A program made the translations under genes and the position numbers. A DNA stretch of 64,000 bases from Rhodococcus sp. BP22 (GTDB lineage: Bacteria; Actinomycetota; Actinomycetes; Mycobacteriales; Mycobacteriaceae), in assembly GCF_014281965.1 (NCBI RefSeq), contig NZ_JACFTB010000006.1, forward strand, positions 180,113 to 244,112, read 5' to 3'. A model generated the notes under the pieces. It saw only the letters and a program-made list of their open reading frames with translations. It searched no databases and was not told the origin of the DNA. Shown piece by piece: positions 1 to 10,004 of the stretch (position 1 is its first letter; each line of letters starts with the position of its first letter).

Positions 1-325
1 GACGCATCATCGCGGAGACCATCGGGTCGGTGACCGACATGTCCACGACGATGTAGGAGATGCCGATGGCAGCTTCGAGAGCCGGGATACGGCCGTCGTT
101 GAACTGCAGGCACGCTGCGGTGAGCCTGGCGTTGCCCTCGTCGATCACAGCCCGCGCGAGTTCTTCCTTCGACCCGAAGTGGAAGTAGAGAGCACCCTTG
201 GTGACCTGTGATTGAGAGATAATTTCGCTGAGACTCGCGTTCGCGTATCCGAGACGCAGAAACACGTTCGCTGCACCGGACAACACCGTATCGCGAGTAA
301 TCTCAGCGCGGGCCTGTCTGACCAT
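1..325 (-). CDS. TetR-family regulator, ArpA-like, 3' end cut by window edge
   Basis: The N-terminal 108 codons of a TetR-type repressor read leftwards from an ATG at 325 and run off the window. The protein begins MVRQARAEITRD and contains the HTH end VTKGALYFHFGSKEELARA. This N-terminus (short basic lead, then TKGALYFHF) is typical of the gamma-butyrolactone-receptor-like (ArpA/CprB) branch of TetR proteins. It closely resembles the complete regulator at 38339-39004, so the window holds two paralogues. The ligand-binding domain is mostly missing, so no ligand can be inferred. The 188 bp between it and the next gene show no clear operator. Confidence 0.8.
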   Translation of the reverse strand, partial: MVRQARAEITRDTVLSGAANVFLRLGYANASLSEIISQSQVTKGALYFHFGSKEELARAVIDEGNARLTAACLQFNDGRIPALEAAIGISYIVVDMSVTDPMVSAMMR

Positions 326-513
326 TGGATCCGCCTTAGGAATACTGGGACTGCCATTGCGCAATGCTGCGAACGGTACCATCCAGTGGTTTTCTCGCCT
401 CGGTCAACTTGCTAACGGTCTGAACAAATAAATCCAGCACCTGTGACGTAACTCTCAGTGCTGCAAAATTGACCCTACCCGCTCTTTCGAGCGGTAGTGC
501 GAAAATCGACCGC

Positions 514-1110
514 TCATTTGCCGCCCAATTGCGGCGCAGCTTCCAGATTGGTCAATCCGTTCCAACATAAGTTGACAACGTGAGCCGCAACAACTTCTTT
601 CGAAGGTTCTCGGACGTCGAGCCACCACTGCGCCGTCATCGAGACCATTCCGACCAGCGCTTGCGCATACAAGGGAGCAAACCCGGCGTCGAACCCGCGC
701 CGCGTGAAGTCCCCGGCCAGAATGTGGCCTACCTGAGAGACGGCATCGTTCAACAACGACGAGTACTTGCCATCAGCGACGGCAGCGACCGGTGAGTCCC
801 GAACCAAGATCCGAAAGCCGTCCGTGCGCTCCTCCACATAAGTAAGCAGAGCCAGCGCGACTCGCTCGACGCGGACTCGGGAGCGATTCTGTTCGAGCGA
901 GGACGTGATCATCTGCAGCAGCGTCGACATCTCTCGATCCACGATCACCGCATACAGGCCCTCTTTCCCGCCGAAGTGCTCGTACACGACAGGCTTGGAC
1001 ACGTGTGCCCGAACTGCGATTTCTTCTACCGACGTCGCCTCGTACCCGCGCTCGGCAAAGAGGGACCTCCCGATCTCGATCAACTGCTCACGTCGCTGCG
1101 TCCCCGTCAT
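514..1110 (-). CDS. TetR-family transcriptional regulator (Rv1019-like position)
   Basis: This is a DNA-binding repressor of the TetR family. The HTH lies near the N-terminus (TSVEEIAVRAHVSKPVVYEHF, roughly residues 25-45), followed by a helical ligand domain with a Trp-rich segment (AQWWLDV). The ATG at 1110 gives MTGTQRREQLIEIG, which matches the usual TetR start and a length of 198 residues. In-frame starts exist upstream (TTG at 1143, ATG at 1236), but the extra residues do not look like a TetR N-terminus. It is divergent from tRNA-Gln/glmU, the same arrangement as Rv1019 and glmU in M. tuberculosis as I recall it. Targets are unknown. Confidence 0.85.
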   Translation of the reverse strand: MTGTQRREQLIEIGRSLFAERGYEATSVEEIAVRAHVSKPVVYEHFGGKEGLYAVIVDREMSTLLQMITSSLEQNRSRVRVERVALALLTYVEERTDGFRILVRDSPVAAVADGKYSSLLNDAVSQVGHILAGDFTRRGFDAGFAPLYAQALVGMVSMTAQWWLDVREPSKEVVAAHVVNLCWNGLTNLEAAPQLGGK

Positions 1111-1336
1111 ACGAACGCGCGGTACCCGCTCGGGTTCGGACAAAATGCCTCCCACCGAAAGTCTTCGCTCGCTTGCTTGCAAGGAGCCTCGTTCGGCAAG
1201 CCTAGTGGTCAAATTTGGGCGCGGTTCGACTGGCAACTACCGTTCATGCGAGACTCGTTGCGCTCGGTGGGAGAACCGCGGCCGCAGACCTGATTCACAA
1301 AGGTCTTCGGTCTCCGGAGAAACCGCTGGTCCACGA

Positions 1337-1407
1337 TCCGCCGTGGTGTAATGGCAGCACCTCTGATTTTGGTTCAGATAGTTCAGGTTCGAGTCCTGGC
1401 GGCGGAG
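1337..1407 (+). tRNA. tRNA-Gln (TTG anticodon)
   Basis: The acceptor stem TCCGCCG (1337-1343) pairs fully with CGGCGGA (1400-1406), and the discriminator is G. The anticodon stem TCTGA/TCAGA encloses the loop TTTTGGT with anticodon TTG, reading CAA glutamine codons. The T-arm contains GGTTCGAGTCC. No CCA is encoded. It lies 50 bp upstream of glmU and may be co-transcribed with it. Confidence 0.95.
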
Positions 1408-1457
1408 CGAGAAGAATTTCTGTCGAGAAAGTAACCAGCAATTCGCAAGGAGCTCAG

Positions 1458-2942
1458 TTGCCGTTGCACACCGCCGTGGTCGTTCTCGCAGCGGGAGCAG
1501 GCACCCGGATGCGGTCCAAGACTCCCAAAGTCCTCCACCCCCTCGCCGGCCGCACGATGCTTGCCCACGCTCTGCATGCCGCTGCCGATCTAGGGCCCGA
1601 CTACCTGGTCACCGTTGTCGGGCACGATCGTGAGCGAGTAACGGAATCGGTCGACGAGTTGAGTGTCGAGCTCGGACGCACCATCTCCACCTCCGTTCAG
1701 GACGAACAACTCGGTACCGGCCACGCAGTGCAGTGCGGCTTACGTTCACTGCCGGACGACTTCGAGGGCACCGTCCTCGTCACAGCCGCCGACGTGCCCC
1801 TGCTCGACGGCCACACCCTCAAAGCGTTGCTCGACGAGCACCTGAGCGCACCCAGACCTGCCGCGGCGACGGTCCTCACATTCGTGCCCGCCGACGCCAA
1901 CGGATACGGCCGAATCGTACGTACCGACGACGGTGAGATAGCCGAAATCGTCGAGCATGCCGACGCGAGTCCGGCACAGATAAAAATCGACGAGGTCAAT
2001 TCCGGGGTCTACGCGTTCGATGCCGTCGCATTGCGGACTGCACTGGGCAAATTGAGCACCCAGAATGCTCAGCACGAGCTGTACCTGACCGACGTGGTCA
2101 AGATCAGCAAGAACAGTGGCCAGGCGGTCTACGGCACTCAGCTCGCTGATCCGGACCTGGTTCTGGGTGTCAACGACCGAGTTCAGCTCGCCCGCGTCAC
2201 CGCAATCTTCAATCGTCACATCATCGAGCGACATATGCGCGCGGGCGTCACCGTCGTCGATCCCGCCACTACCTGGATCGACGTCGATGTCACTCTCGGC
2301 GCGGATGTTCGCCTCGAACCCGGCGTCCAGTTGTTGGGAAGCACTCACATCGGCGAGGACTCCGTCATCGGACCCGACTCCACACTCCGCGACGTCGTCG
2401 TCGGTGAGCGCGCGTCGGTGGTACGCACCCAAGCCGATCTCGCAACCATCGGCTCCGGTGCCACTGTCGGACCGTTCGCATACTTACGTCCAGGGTCCGA
2501 CATCGGTAACGGCGCCAAGGTGGGAACCTTCGTCGAAACCAAGAATTCGACAATTGGAAACCACTCGAAGGTGCCGCACCTGACCTACGTCGGCGACGCG
2601 ACCATCGGTGAGTACTCCAACATCGGCGCGTCGAGTGTGTTCGTGAACTACGACGGCGTCGACAAGAACCGCACCATCGTCGGTTCGCACGTCCGGACTG
2701 GGTCGGACAACATGTTCGTCGCCCCGGTCCGAGTAGGCGACGGGGCCTACACAGGAGCTGGAACAGTGCTCCGACACGATGTACCCCCGGGGGCGCTCGC
2801 CGTCTCTGCGGGTTCCCAGCGCAACATCGAGGGCTGGGTCGAGAAGAAGCGGCCAGGAACGGCAGCGGCGGAAGCTGCAGTTCGGGCTGTGGCTGCCAAG
2901 TCGACAAACGCGCACGAATCAAAGGATGGCGAACAGCAGTGA
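1458..2942 (+). CDS. glmU: Bifunctional UDP-N-acetylglucosamine pyrophosphorylase / glucosamine-1-phosphate acetyltransferase
   Basis: GlmU acetylates glucosamine-1-phosphate and then uridylylates it, supplying UDP-GlcNAc for peptidoglycan and arabinogalactan linkage in the cytoplasm. The N-terminal uridyltransferase has LAAGAGTRM at residues 10-18. The C-terminal half is a left-handed beta-helix of hexapeptide repeats with the acetyltransferase segment [14 protein letters not shown] chose the TTG at 1458 because AAGGAG sits 5 bp upstream (1447-1452) and it gives 494 residues, the usual actinobacterial length. The open frame continues upstream only because it crosses the tRNA. Its TGA overlaps the GTG start of prs by four bases, which indicates translational coupling. 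Confidence 0.97.
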   Translation: MPLHTAVVVLAAGAGTRMRSKTPKVLHPLAGRTMLAHALHAAADLGPDYLVTVVGHDRERVTESVDELSVELGRTISTSVQDEQLGTGHAVQCGLRSLPDDFEGTVLVTAADVPLLDGHTLKALLDEHLSAPRPAAATVLTFVPADANGYGRIVRTDDGEIAEIVEHADASPAQIKIDEVNSGVYAFDAVALRTALGKLSTQNAQHELYLTDVVKISKNSGQAVYGTQLADPDLVLGVNDRVQLARVTAIFNRHIIERHMRAGVTVVDPATTWIDVDVTLGADVRLEPGVQLLGSTHIGEDSVIGPDSTLRDVVVGERASVVRTQADLATIGSGATVGPFAYLRPGSDIGNGAKVGTFVETKNSTIGNHSKVPHLTYVGDATIGEYSNIGASSVFVNYDGVDKNRTIVGSHVRTGSDNMFVAPVRVGDGAYTGAGTVLRHDVPPGALAVSAGSQRNIEGWVEKKRPGTAAAEAAVRAVAAKSTNAHESKDGEQQ

Positions 2943-3922
2943 CCACCCCCAATTGGATCGACAACCAGAAGAACCTCATGCTCTTCGCGGGTCGAGCACA
3001 TCCAGAGCTTGCCGAGCAGGTGGCGAAGGAGCTGGGAATCGGCCTCACCCCGCAAACGGCACGTGACTTCGCCAATGGTGAGATCTTCGTTCGCTTCGAG
3101 GAATCGGTCCGCGGATCCGACGCCTTCGTTCTGCAGAGTCACCCGTTCCCGCTCAACACCTGGCTGATGGAACAGTTGATCATGATCGACGCGCTCAAGC
3201 GCGGATCAGCCAAACGCATCACCGCAATTCTGCCGTTCTACCCGTACGCCCGCCAGGACAAGAAGCACCGCGGACGCGAGCCGATCTCCGCACGCCTGGT
3301 CGCTGACCTTCTCAAGACCGCCGGCGCCGATCGCATCATCACGGTCGACCTGCACACCGATCAGATCCAAGGCTTCTTCGACGGCCCCGTCGACCACATG
3401 CACGCGCACAGCCAGTTGGCCGAGCACATCCGAAGCAAGTACAGCCTTGAACACATCACCGTCGTCTCCCCTGACTCGGGGCGCGTTCGCGTCGCCGAGA
3501 AGTGGGCCGACAGCTTCGGCGGTGGACCGCTGGCGTTCATTCACAAGACACGCGACCCCTTGGTGCCCAACCAGGTCAAGTCGAACCGCGTCGTCGGAGA
3601 CGTCGAAGGACGCACCTGCATCCTGATCGACGACATGATCGACACCGGTGGAACGATCGCCGGCGCGGTGAAGGTGCTCAAGGAAGCCGGAGCCGGTGAC
3701 GTCGTCATCGCGGCCACCCACGGCGTCCTCAGCAGCCCTGCCGCCGAACGTCTCGCAGAATGCGGGGCAAAGGAAGTTGTCGTCACCAACACCCTCCCGA
3801 TAAGCGAAGACAAGCGCTTCGACACGCTCACCGTGCTGTCCATCGCGCCGCTGCTTGCTCGCACCATCCGCGAGGTATTCGAAAACGGTTCGGTGACAAG
3901 CCTCTTCAACGGCGTCGCTTAG
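2939..3922 (+). CDS. prs: Ribose-phosphate pyrophosphokinase
   Basis: This enzyme makes PRPP from ribose-5-phosphate and ATP for nucleotide, histidine, tryptophan and, in mycolata, decaprenyl-phosphoryl-arabinose synthesis. Visible motifs are the flexible-loop/catalytic stretch [16 protein letters not shown], the metal-binding [12 protein letters not shown] and the PRPP-binding loop DDMIDTGGT at about residues 231-239. Its 327 residues fit the class I family. The GTG start lies inside the glmU stop (GTGA overlap). The glmU-prs pair is conserved in mycobacteria. Confidence 0.97.
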   Translation: MTTPNWIDNQKNLMLFAGRAHPELAEQVAKELGIGLTPQTARDFANGEIFVRFEESVRGSDAFVLQSHPFPLNTWLMEQLIMIDALKRGSAKRITAILPFYPYARQDKKHRGREPISARLVADLLKTAGADRIITVDLHTDQIQGFFDGPVDHMHAHSQLAEHIRSKYSLEHITVVSPDSGRVRVAEKWADSFGGGPLAFIHKTRDPLVPNQVKSNRVVGDVEGRTCILIDDMIDTGGTIAGAVKVLKEAGAGDVVIAATHGVLSSPAAERLAECGAKEVVVTNTLPISEDKRFDTLTVLSIAPLLARTIREVFENGSVTSLFNGVA

Positions 3923-4082
3923 CACCCAGCACTATTTGGTTGTTCGCAGGCTCAGTTTCTTTACACCCGCTCCGCCATCTCTCCCCCACTGCATGAACTT
4001 GGTCACTAACAGGTTCGAAAACCGCAGTTCGACAGGGAGGGGTGTGCGGGGCGGGTTTCGTTGTAACCTAAGATGACTCGTC

Positions 4083-4709
4083 GTGATCGACGCACAAACT
4101 ATGGACAGCCCGACCGCAACTTCTACCGTCCGAATCGCCCGCTGGACTCCGGGCGCGTGCGTGTGGTGTGGGAGCACCGATTCGATCGAAATGTATCGAA
4201 ACGAGCCACGCTGCGGCCAATGCCGCGAACACGAAGCCATCATCGACGAGGCCAAGCACTTCATCGGAATGTATGGTTTGCGCCCCCTCGGCGGGACCCT
4301 CGCGTCCGAAGACGAGGAAGAGCGCGAGTACCGCGTCACCGCACGCGACGCACGCGAGGTTCTCAATCGCATCCGCCTCGAGAAGCTTCCCGACCCCGCT
4401 GCGGTGCGCAAAGCATTGCGTCCGAGGGCAGCTGCCGCAGTCGCCGCAGCACCGACGTCGGCATCTGCATCGGGGAAAGCAACTCCCAAGAAATCCCAGG
4501 CAGGTGTGAGCAGTGTCGACCTGATCGAACTTCAGTCACGTGGACAAAAACTCCTCGAGCAGTTGGCGAGCATCGACGAGAAGATCGCCGCACTCGACGG
4601 TAGCTCCGGATTGCCGGCCCGTGCGCGGCTCAAAGACCTCAACAGTCAGCGCACGAGCGTGATGGGCACACTGGGCGCGCTCGAGAAGGCTCGTCGCCGT
4701 ACCAGCTGA
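4083..4709 (+). CDS. Conserved hypothetical protein with N-terminal zinc-ribbon-like cysteines
   Basis: I do not recognise a named family. Near the N-terminus there is a CVWC...CGQC pair of CxxC knuckles (about residues 27-48), suggesting one structural metal site. An acidic patch (EDEEERE), a low-complexity Ala/Pro/Ser/Lys linker (about 115-140) and a C-terminal helical or coiled-coil stretch (LIELQSRGQKLLEQLASIDE) follow. The start is GTG at 4083, with an in-frame ATG at 4101 as an alternative. It follows prs by 160 bp and ends at a strong bidirectional hairpin. A scaffold or nucleic-acid-associated role is possible but unproven. Confidence 0.7.
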   Translation: MIDAQTMDSPTATSTVRIARWTPGACVWCGSTDSIEMYRNEPRCGQCREHEAIIDEAKHFIGMYGLRPLGGTLASEDEEEREYRVTARDAREVLNRIRLEKLPDPAAVRKALRPRAAAAVAAAPTSASASGKATPKKSQAGVSSVDLIELQSRGQKLLEQLASIDEKIAALDGSSGLPARARLKDLNSQRTSVMGTLGALEKARRRTS

Positions 4710-4711
4710 CT

Positions 4712-4754
4712 CCCTCCCCTCCGCACACGAAGCACGTGTGTTCCGAGGGGAGGG
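4712..4754. terminator. Bidirectional hairpin between convergent genes
   Basis: The outer stem CCCTCCCCT (4712-4720) pairs with AGGGGAGGG (4746-4754). The inner stem CACACG (4724-4729) pairs with CGTGTG (4735-4740), with loop AAGCA. It sits between the convergent hypothetical gene and the SOUL gene, as expected for a shared terminator. There is no long T tract. Confidence 0.65.
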
Positions 4755-4808
4755 TGGTTCTGATCGGCTACGGAGTGCGCTGGCGTGCCGGTACACCTGA
4801 GTCGACGC

Positions 4809-5444
4809 TCAGGAACCTTCGGGCACCGACACGACAACCTCGTTACGACGCCGGAATGCCAGCGTCCAGGGCGGATCGTAGAACCAGGTCATCGGCTCAT
4901 TCGACATCTCGATATTGTTGGCGTGCAACACTTCTGACAATTTTTTCATCTGCGGCGCAACGTTGCCTCGGGCGCGGCTACCGCTGAAGCGCAGCACGGC
5001 GACCGTCTCCGCCGGAACCTCGACCAACTTCACGCGGTCGTCATTGGGCGTTGGCAACGTCTCCATCGACCATGAGGACGGCATGAAGAACCGGATTACC
5101 CATGTGTCGCCGTCGGCGGTGCTCGACACCGGCGCCGTCATCGCGATCCGCTGGGAGTCAGCGGACGATTGACTGACAGGCGCTGTCATGGCGACCTTCT
5201 GTGAGCCCGTATTGCCACCGAAGATGTACCCGGCGAGGCGCCGGAACCCGTCCCGGCGTGCTTGTTCTTCATCCGCGTCAACCGTGGTCTGCGCGGCAAT
5301 TCGCGGTTCATAGCGACGGATCTCCACCATGTCGGTCAACCGCCGACTGGTATGGGCAGGTTCCTCGGTGCCAACGCGAACACCGACGATGCCCAAAGCT
5401 GACTTGGCCACCTGGCCGATCGTGGACACAATTTTGTTCGACAT
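4809..5444 (-). CDS. SOUL/HBP-type heme-binding family protein
   Basis: The protein has the SOUL pattern: VEIRRYEPRIAAQTTVD early on, then GFRRLAGYIFGGN, then twin IAMTAPVS / VAMTAPVS segments, and WFYDPPWTLAFRRRNEV at the end. SOUL proteins bind heme or hydrophobic ligands in eukaryotes, and bacterial members are mostly uncharacterised. Its 211 residues fit the family. The N-terminus (MSNKIVSTIGQVAKSALGIVG) is mildly hydrophobic but not a convincing signal peptide. It is downstream of the ergothioneine genes on the same strand, about 95 bp after egtD, so read-through is possible. Confidence 0.85.
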   Translation of the reverse strand: MSNKIVSTIGQVAKSALGIVGVRVGTEEPAHTSRRLTDMVEIRRYEPRIAAQTTVDADEEQARRDGFRRLAGYIFGGNTGSQKVAMTAPVSQSSADSQRIAMTAPVSSTADGDTWVIRFFMPSSWSMETLPTPNDDRVKLVEVPAETVAVLRFSGSRARGNVAPQMKKLSEVLHANNIEMSNEPMTWFYDPPWTLAFRRRNEVVVSVPEGS

Positions 5445-5539
5445 CGTCTCGTCCGATCTTTTATCGCGTGGTACCTGCTCTCATTCCTACCAGCGCAGGC
5501 CGCGGGCGGTCGGGACGAGCGATACCGGCAGCGCGAGGA

Positions 5540-6514
5540 TCAGCGGCCGCGACGAGCGAGGATCAACGCAAATCGCTCCTGCGGGTCAGTCCAGAACTGG
5601 TCGACGCCGAATCCGGCGTCTGCCAGTTCTGCCGTTATCCCCTCTTGACGAAATTTGGCCGAAATCTCGGTACGCAACTCCTCACCCTTGGCAAAGTTGA
5701 TATCGAGGGCCAGATCCGCGATGACAATGTGCTGAGCTTCTTTCGCACGGAGGCGCATTTCGATCCACTCGTTGTCTGCATCCCACACGGCAACGTGTTC
5801 GAACTTGGAGCGATCGAAATTCGCCCCTAGCCGATCGTTGAGTACCGACAGCACGTTCACGTTGAACTCTGCCGTCACACCGGCTGCGTCGTCGTATGCC
5901 GGGATCAGAACGTCCGGGTCGATGACGAGGCCCACTCCGAGGACAAGAAATTCGTCGGCAATCAGTGCACTGGCCATGTCGGACAGGAACCCCGCACGCT
6001 CCTCGGGAGTCAAATTGCCGAGCGTGCCGCCGAGAAAGGCGATAGTTCTCCGCCCGTCGGCGGGCAGATTCTGCAAGGTGTCCGTGAAGTCGCTGACGAT
6101 CCCATGGACTTCGAGCGCAGGAAATTCGCGCGAAATCTGCTCGATTGCACCGGACAGCGCCGACGGCGAGACATCCTGCGGAACGTACTTTGCAAGCGAG
6201 CCATGTTTGATTCCGGCCTCGATCAGCAATCTGGTTTTCTCCGAAGAACCGGAACCGAGTTCGACGAGGATAGCCGCGTCGGTGCGCTCGGCGATGTCTT
6301 GGGCATGTGCCTCGATGAGTGCCCGCTCGGTTCGAGTCGGGTAATACTCGGGCAACTCGGTGATCCGCTCGAACAATTCACTGCCAGTGGCGTCGTAGAA
6401 CCACTTGGGCGAGAGCCACTTCGGCGACGCAGTCAGACCCTGCCTCACATCCGATCGCAAGTCCTCCAATAACCGTTCCGGCGAGATATGGACATCCAAC
6501 GCACTGTCTGACAC
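5540..6514 (-). CDS. egtD: L-histidine N-alpha-methyltransferase (ergothioneine)
   Basis: EgtD trimethylates the alpha-amino group of histidine with three SAM molecules to give hercynine, the committed step of ergothioneine synthesis. The family signature is clear: FYDATGSELFERITELPEYY then TRTE at about residues 39-64, the SAM loop VELGSGSSEKTRLL at about 84-97, and AFLGGTLGNLTPEE further on. The length of 324 fits. The start is GTG at 6514, preceded by GAAGGAG. It is last in the egtABCD run, 12 bp after egtC. Confidence 0.96.
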   Translation of the reverse strand: MSDSALDVHISPERLLEDLRSDVRQGLTASPKWLSPKWFYDATGSELFERITELPEYYPTRTERALIEAHAQDIAERTDAAILVELGSGSSEKTRLLIEAGIKHGSLAKYVPQDVSPSALSGAIEQISREFPALEVHGIVSDFTDTLQNLPADGRRTIAFLGGTLGNLTPEERAGFLSDMASALIADEFLVLGVGLVIDPDVLIPAYDDAAGVTAEFNVNVLSVLNDRLGANFDRSKFEHVAVWDADNEWIEMRLRAKEAQHIVIADLALDINFAKGEELRTEISAKFRQEGITAELADAGFGVDQFWTDPQERFALILARRGR

Positions 6515-6526
6515 GAAAATGCTCCT

Positions 6527-7261
6527 TCAATCGAGGTCGGTGACATCGAGGTAACCGGGCCTGGCCACCACGAACTGGTGGTCCGCAATCGGTTCCCACG
6601 ACGGATCGTCGTCCAGCGGTTCGGATGCGAGGGTGATCGCGTCTTCGCCTCGTAGCGCGGACAACGAGTGATAGACGGTCGTGGCATAGAGCGTCTGCCC
6701 GTCGGAGAGCAGAAGATTCAGCCGCGAACTCGGCGATATGGATTCGACGCGGTTCACCAGGATGCGCAACGCCTTGTCCGGTTCGTGTTCACGAAGAAGG
6801 TTCGCCAGGATGACCCACAACGCTGCCGAATCCGTCGGTGCCGGTAGACGCAGAAGGTCCGCCAAAGGGACTTGCTCGGCGAGGTCCGTCATCGCCTCCG
6901 GCCAACCGAAGACGACACCGTTGTGACTGAAAGCCCAGGTGCCGTCCGTGAACGGCGCACACGCACTGCGCTCCACCGGCATTCCGACGGTAGCCGAGCG
7001 CACCGCCGCAACGATCGCCGTCGACTGTGCGGCGACGAGGACCTCGGCGACAGCTGGGTCCGACCAGATCGGCATCGGATTTCGGTAGCTGCGCACGGTT
7101 CCTGCATCCCACCACGCCGCACCGAAGCCGTCGGCATTGATGGTGCCTCCGCCCCGCATGTCTTTGGGCGCCCACGATTGAACACGCAGGGAATTGCTAC
7201 CCGCCGTCACAGCGTCGGCGACGCTGCGCTGCGGGCCGAGGTAACCGAGATGACGGCACAT
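6527..7261 (-). CDS. egtC: Gamma-glutamyl-hercynylcysteine sulfoxide hydrolase
   Basis: EgtC is an Ntn-type (class II glutamine amidotransferase-like) hydrolase that removes the glutamate from gamma-glutamyl-hercynylcysteine sulfoxide. Cys2, the nucleophile after Met removal, is present in MCRHLGYLGP. Other family marks are WAPKDMRGGGTINADGFG and CAPFTDGTWAFSHNG. Its 244 residues fit. The ATG abuts the egtB stop (TGA then ATG with no gap), so the two are probably translationally coupled. Confidence 0.95.
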   Translation of the reverse strand: MCRHLGYLGPQRSVADAVTAGSNSLRVQSWAPKDMRGGGTINADGFGAAWWDAGTVRSYRNPMPIWSDPAVAEVLVAAQSTAIVAAVRSATVGMPVERSACAPFTDGTWAFSHNGVVFGWPEAMTDLAEQVPLADLLRLPAPTDSAALWVILANLLREHEPDKALRILVNRVESISPSSRLNLLLSDGQTLYATTVYHSLSALRGEDAITLASEPLDDDPSWEPIADHQFVVARPGYLDVTDLD

Positions 7262-8566
7262 TCAGCGTGACTCGACATCGCGTGCGCACCGAAAGCCGGC
7301 GAAGATCTGCCTACGAATCGGGTGGTCCCAATTCCGGAACGTGCCCCGGCACGCGACCTCGTCGGTGCCGAACGAACCTCCGCGCAACACCTTGTAGTCA
7401 CCGCGCAGAAAAACCTCGGAATATTCGGCATACGGAAAGGCCTCGAATCCCGGGTAGGGCTCCAGATCCGAGGAGGTCCACTCCCACATGTCACCGATGA
7501 GTTGCTGCACACCCTGCGGTGTCGCCCCCGCTGGATAAGCCCCGATGTCGGCCGGTTCCAGGTGCCGCTGACCCAAATTTGCGTGAGCTTCCGTCGGCTC
7601 TGCATCTCCCCACGGATACTTGCGGACCGAGCCGGTCGACGAGTCGAAACGCGCCGCCTTCTCCCACTCCGCCTCGGTCGGTAAGCGCTTGCCTGCCCAG
7701 CGCGCGTATGCCTCGGCCTCGAAGAAGCCGACGTGAACCACAGGCTGGCTCGGCCGAATCGGGGCCGTGACACCGAATCGGCGACGCCACCACACGCCAC
7801 CTTCGTCACGCTCCCAGAACAACGGCGCTCGAAGTCCCTCGGTGATCCGGTGCGACCAACCGCGCTCACTCCACAGATCTTCTCGGTCGTAACCACCGTC
7901 TTCGATGAAGTCCACATACTGACCGTTGGTGACCGGTGCGACGTCGAGGGCAAATGTGGAAACGAACACCGGGTGCGCAGGCCGTTCGATGTCGAGCGCC
8001 CACGGATCGAAGGTGGTGCCCATCGTGAACGGGCCGCCCTCGATCGCGACCTCGCCAACCGCTTCGACGGTCGGGGCGGGAGGCGCGGGCGCCGAGAGGA
8101 CCGCCGGTCCGAGCCGAAGCTGGTGCGTCGCAAGCATGGTCTCGTCGTGCTGCTGTTCGTGCTGCGCAACCATGCCGAACGCGAATGCATCTTGCTCGAG
8201 CCTGCGCCCATCGAGCGGGCTGGACGCGAGAATGTCCCATACCTTCTCCCGCACGGTGCCGACGTAGGCGCGAGCCTCATCCGGTGACAGCAGAGGCAGC
8301 GATCGGCGGCTCGAACGCGAGTGCTTGAACGCGTCGTACAGTTCGTCGATGTCCTGGCGCACCGGATCACGGCCGCCGACGTCGCGGACGAGCCACAACT
8401 CCTCCTGATTGCCGATGTGCGCGAGGTCCCACACCAGCGGGCTCATCAGTGGGGAGTGCTGCGCGGTCAGCTCTTTCTCGTCGATACTCTCGGTAAGCAG
8501 CGCACTACGTGCACGACTACGGGTGAGTACGGCCTCGACTCGATCACGAAGCTGCTCGGTTGTCAC
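7262..8566 (-). CDS. egtB: Iron-dependent hercynine oxygenase / sulfoxide synthase
   Basis: EgtB joins gamma-glutamylcysteine to hercynine using O2 and non-heme iron. The N-terminal DinB-like domain supplies three histidine ligands, visible as His50 (WDLAH) and His136/His140 (HEQQH). The C-terminal half is an FGE-sulfatase domain (FTMGTTFDPWALDIERP, KRLPTEAEWEKAARF, VLRGGSFGTDEVACRGTFRN). I set the start at GTG 8566 because it overlaps the egtA stop as GTGA. An in-frame ATG at 8596 lies inside egtA. The result is 434 residues. Confidence 0.95.
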   Translation of the reverse strand: MTTEQLRDRVEAVLTRSRARSALLTESIDEKELTAQHSPLMSPLVWDLAHIGNQEELWLVRDVGGRDPVRQDIDELYDAFKHSRSSRRSLPLLSPDEARAYVGTVREKVWDILASSPLDGRRLEQDAFAFGMVAQHEQQHDETMLATHQLRLGPAVLSAPAPPAPTVEAVGEVAIEGGPFTMGTTFDPWALDIERPAHPVFVSTFALDVAPVTNGQYVDFIEDGGYDREDLWSERGWSHRITEGLRAPLFWERDEGGVWWRRRFGVTAPIRPSQPVVHVGFFEAEAYARWAGKRLPTEAEWEKAARFDSSTGSVRKYPWGDAEPTEAHANLGQRHLEPADIGAYPAGATPQGVQQLIGDMWEWTSSDLEPYPGFEAFPYAEYSEVFLRGDYKVLRGGSFGTDEVACRGTFRNWDHPIRRQIFAGFRCARDVESR

Positions 8567-9825
8567 GACACCGTCTCCCTGCTCGTGAAATGGCATGCGT
8601 TGATCGAACGGGCCACTGCGTCCCCTGGTTCGGGTGACTCACCCCTGCGACATCGCTCCGAGGCCGCCGACAACGAGTCCGCGTGATCACCTCCCGCGCG
8701 TGCAGACAACTGCAGCAGCTCGACGGCGGTCTCACGCAGATCGGCATCCGCCAACCCGGACTGTGCGGCATCGATCCATCGGCCTGCAGTCCGGTGGGCG
8801 ATCGCGGTTGCCGCCTCGGTGACTGCCGGGGTCGACAACAACGATTCGAACGCCGACGCCGGAACCACCCATTGCCCATCGGGTTGAGCGTCGAGGTACC
8901 GAATTTCTAGGTGTCCGCAGGCTCGAACGTGCGGAAACAGTGTGCTCAGGTGGTAATCGAGGTCGGCGGTGGTCGGCCGTCGCCCGGCCAGTGCCGCGAC
9001 ATCTCCTGCAAGCCAATCCGCAAACGTCGATCCGAACGGCGCCTCCCAGCTTTCCCCTTCATTGCGAATGCACAGCAATGGGACATCGAGCGCCCATCTC
9101 GCGTAGTCCGCAATGGGATCACCGGTGGCGGGAACGTCGGTGCGACTACCGTCGAGTTCGAGCCAGGTGCGCATGCGTTGCGACGCCCAGGTGCCTTCCG
9201 GTGCGCCCCGCAGACGAGGCGAGGACGCGAACGCGGCAACGAATGCGGGGCCGATGGCCTCCAACATCTCCCACCGTGCAGCAACCTCGGCACGATCGAC
9301 CCCAGCGTCGACGCTGACCTGAGCTGCAGCGGTGTTGCACATCATCAGCTTTCCGAACGGGCCGATGGTGGTGAAGCGATTCTCCATTGCGCAGTAGCGC
9401 GGCAGGACCAGCACTCTGTGCGCCTCACGCTCGGTGTCTGCGGGCACCGATGCCATATAGATGCCGCCCGCTTCCATGACCGCGGTGACCACACGGGAGT
9501 CGGAATCCAACGCGTGCTGCAGTTCGGTCACCGACGCATGCGGCGAGCTGGAAAGTTCGATTTGGCCGCCCGGTTCGATAGTGACGGCACTTCCGCCCGG
9601 CAACGTCAGGGCGGGTGAATCAGGTGCGATGCTGCGCGGTGCGTAGTCCCCCAGCGCGTCGGCAAGATGTTCGAGTGACGGTCTGTCTCCGTCCTCGGCG
9701 AACGTCAACCATTCCAATTCGGCACCGATGAGCTGCGGCGGACCGAGTTTGAAGCAGACCCGCGATACATAAGCCTCGGCCGCAGGCCGAGAACTCAGCC
9801 CGAGCGACTTCTCGTTGGACGACAA
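8563..9825 (-). CDS. egtA: Ergothioneine-pathway glutamate-cysteine ligase
   Basis: EgtA makes gamma-glutamylcysteine, the sulfur donor used by EgtB. The sequence shows the GCS2-type fold: PQLIGAELEWLTF near the N-terminus, PGGQIELSSSPH, the nucleotide-binding region MMCNTAAAQVSVDAG, and HLEIRYLDAQPDGQWVVP. The start is a TTG at 9825 with AAGGAGG just upstream, which is the strongest start signal available. It is first of the minus-strand egtABCD run and divergent from egtE across about 180 bp that must carry both promoters. Confidence 0.93.
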   Translation of the reverse strand: MSSNEKSLGLSSRPAAEAYVSRVCFKLGPPQLIGAELEWLTFAEDGDRPSLEHLADALGDYAPRSIAPDSPALTLPGGSAVTIEPGGQIELSSSPHASVTELQHALDSDSRVVTAVMEAGGIYMASVPADTEREAHRVLVLPRYCAMENRFTTIGPFGKLMMCNTAAAQVSVDAGVDRAEVAARWEMLEAIGPAFVAAFASSPRLRGAPEGTWASQRMRTWLELDGSRTDVPATGDPIADYARWALDVPLLCIRNEGESWEAPFGSTFADWLAGDVAALAGRRPTTADLDYHLSTLFPHVRACGHLEIRYLDAQPDGQWVVPASAFESLLSTPAVTEAATAIAHRTAGRWIDAAQSGLADADLRETAVELLQLSARAGGDHADSLSAASERCRRGESPEPGDAVARSINACHFTSRETVS

Positions 9826-10004
9826 AAGTGCCTCCTTGCATGACCCGCACTCGCCTGTACGAATGTGGATCGAACTACCCAGGGGACCGAACTACCCAGG
9901 GCCGTGCTGCACGAAACGCGAATGCTGTGGAATCCTGCATCGACAATAACCAGAAGTGCATCACAGCGCACCGACAACTTGTCGTAAAGGAAGGCTCACT
10001 TACG

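Noticed and set aside
1215..1457. N-terminal extension of the glmU frame
   Set aside because: It crosses tRNA-Gln and lacks coding character; the TTG at 1458 has a strong ribosome site and gives the normal GlmU length.
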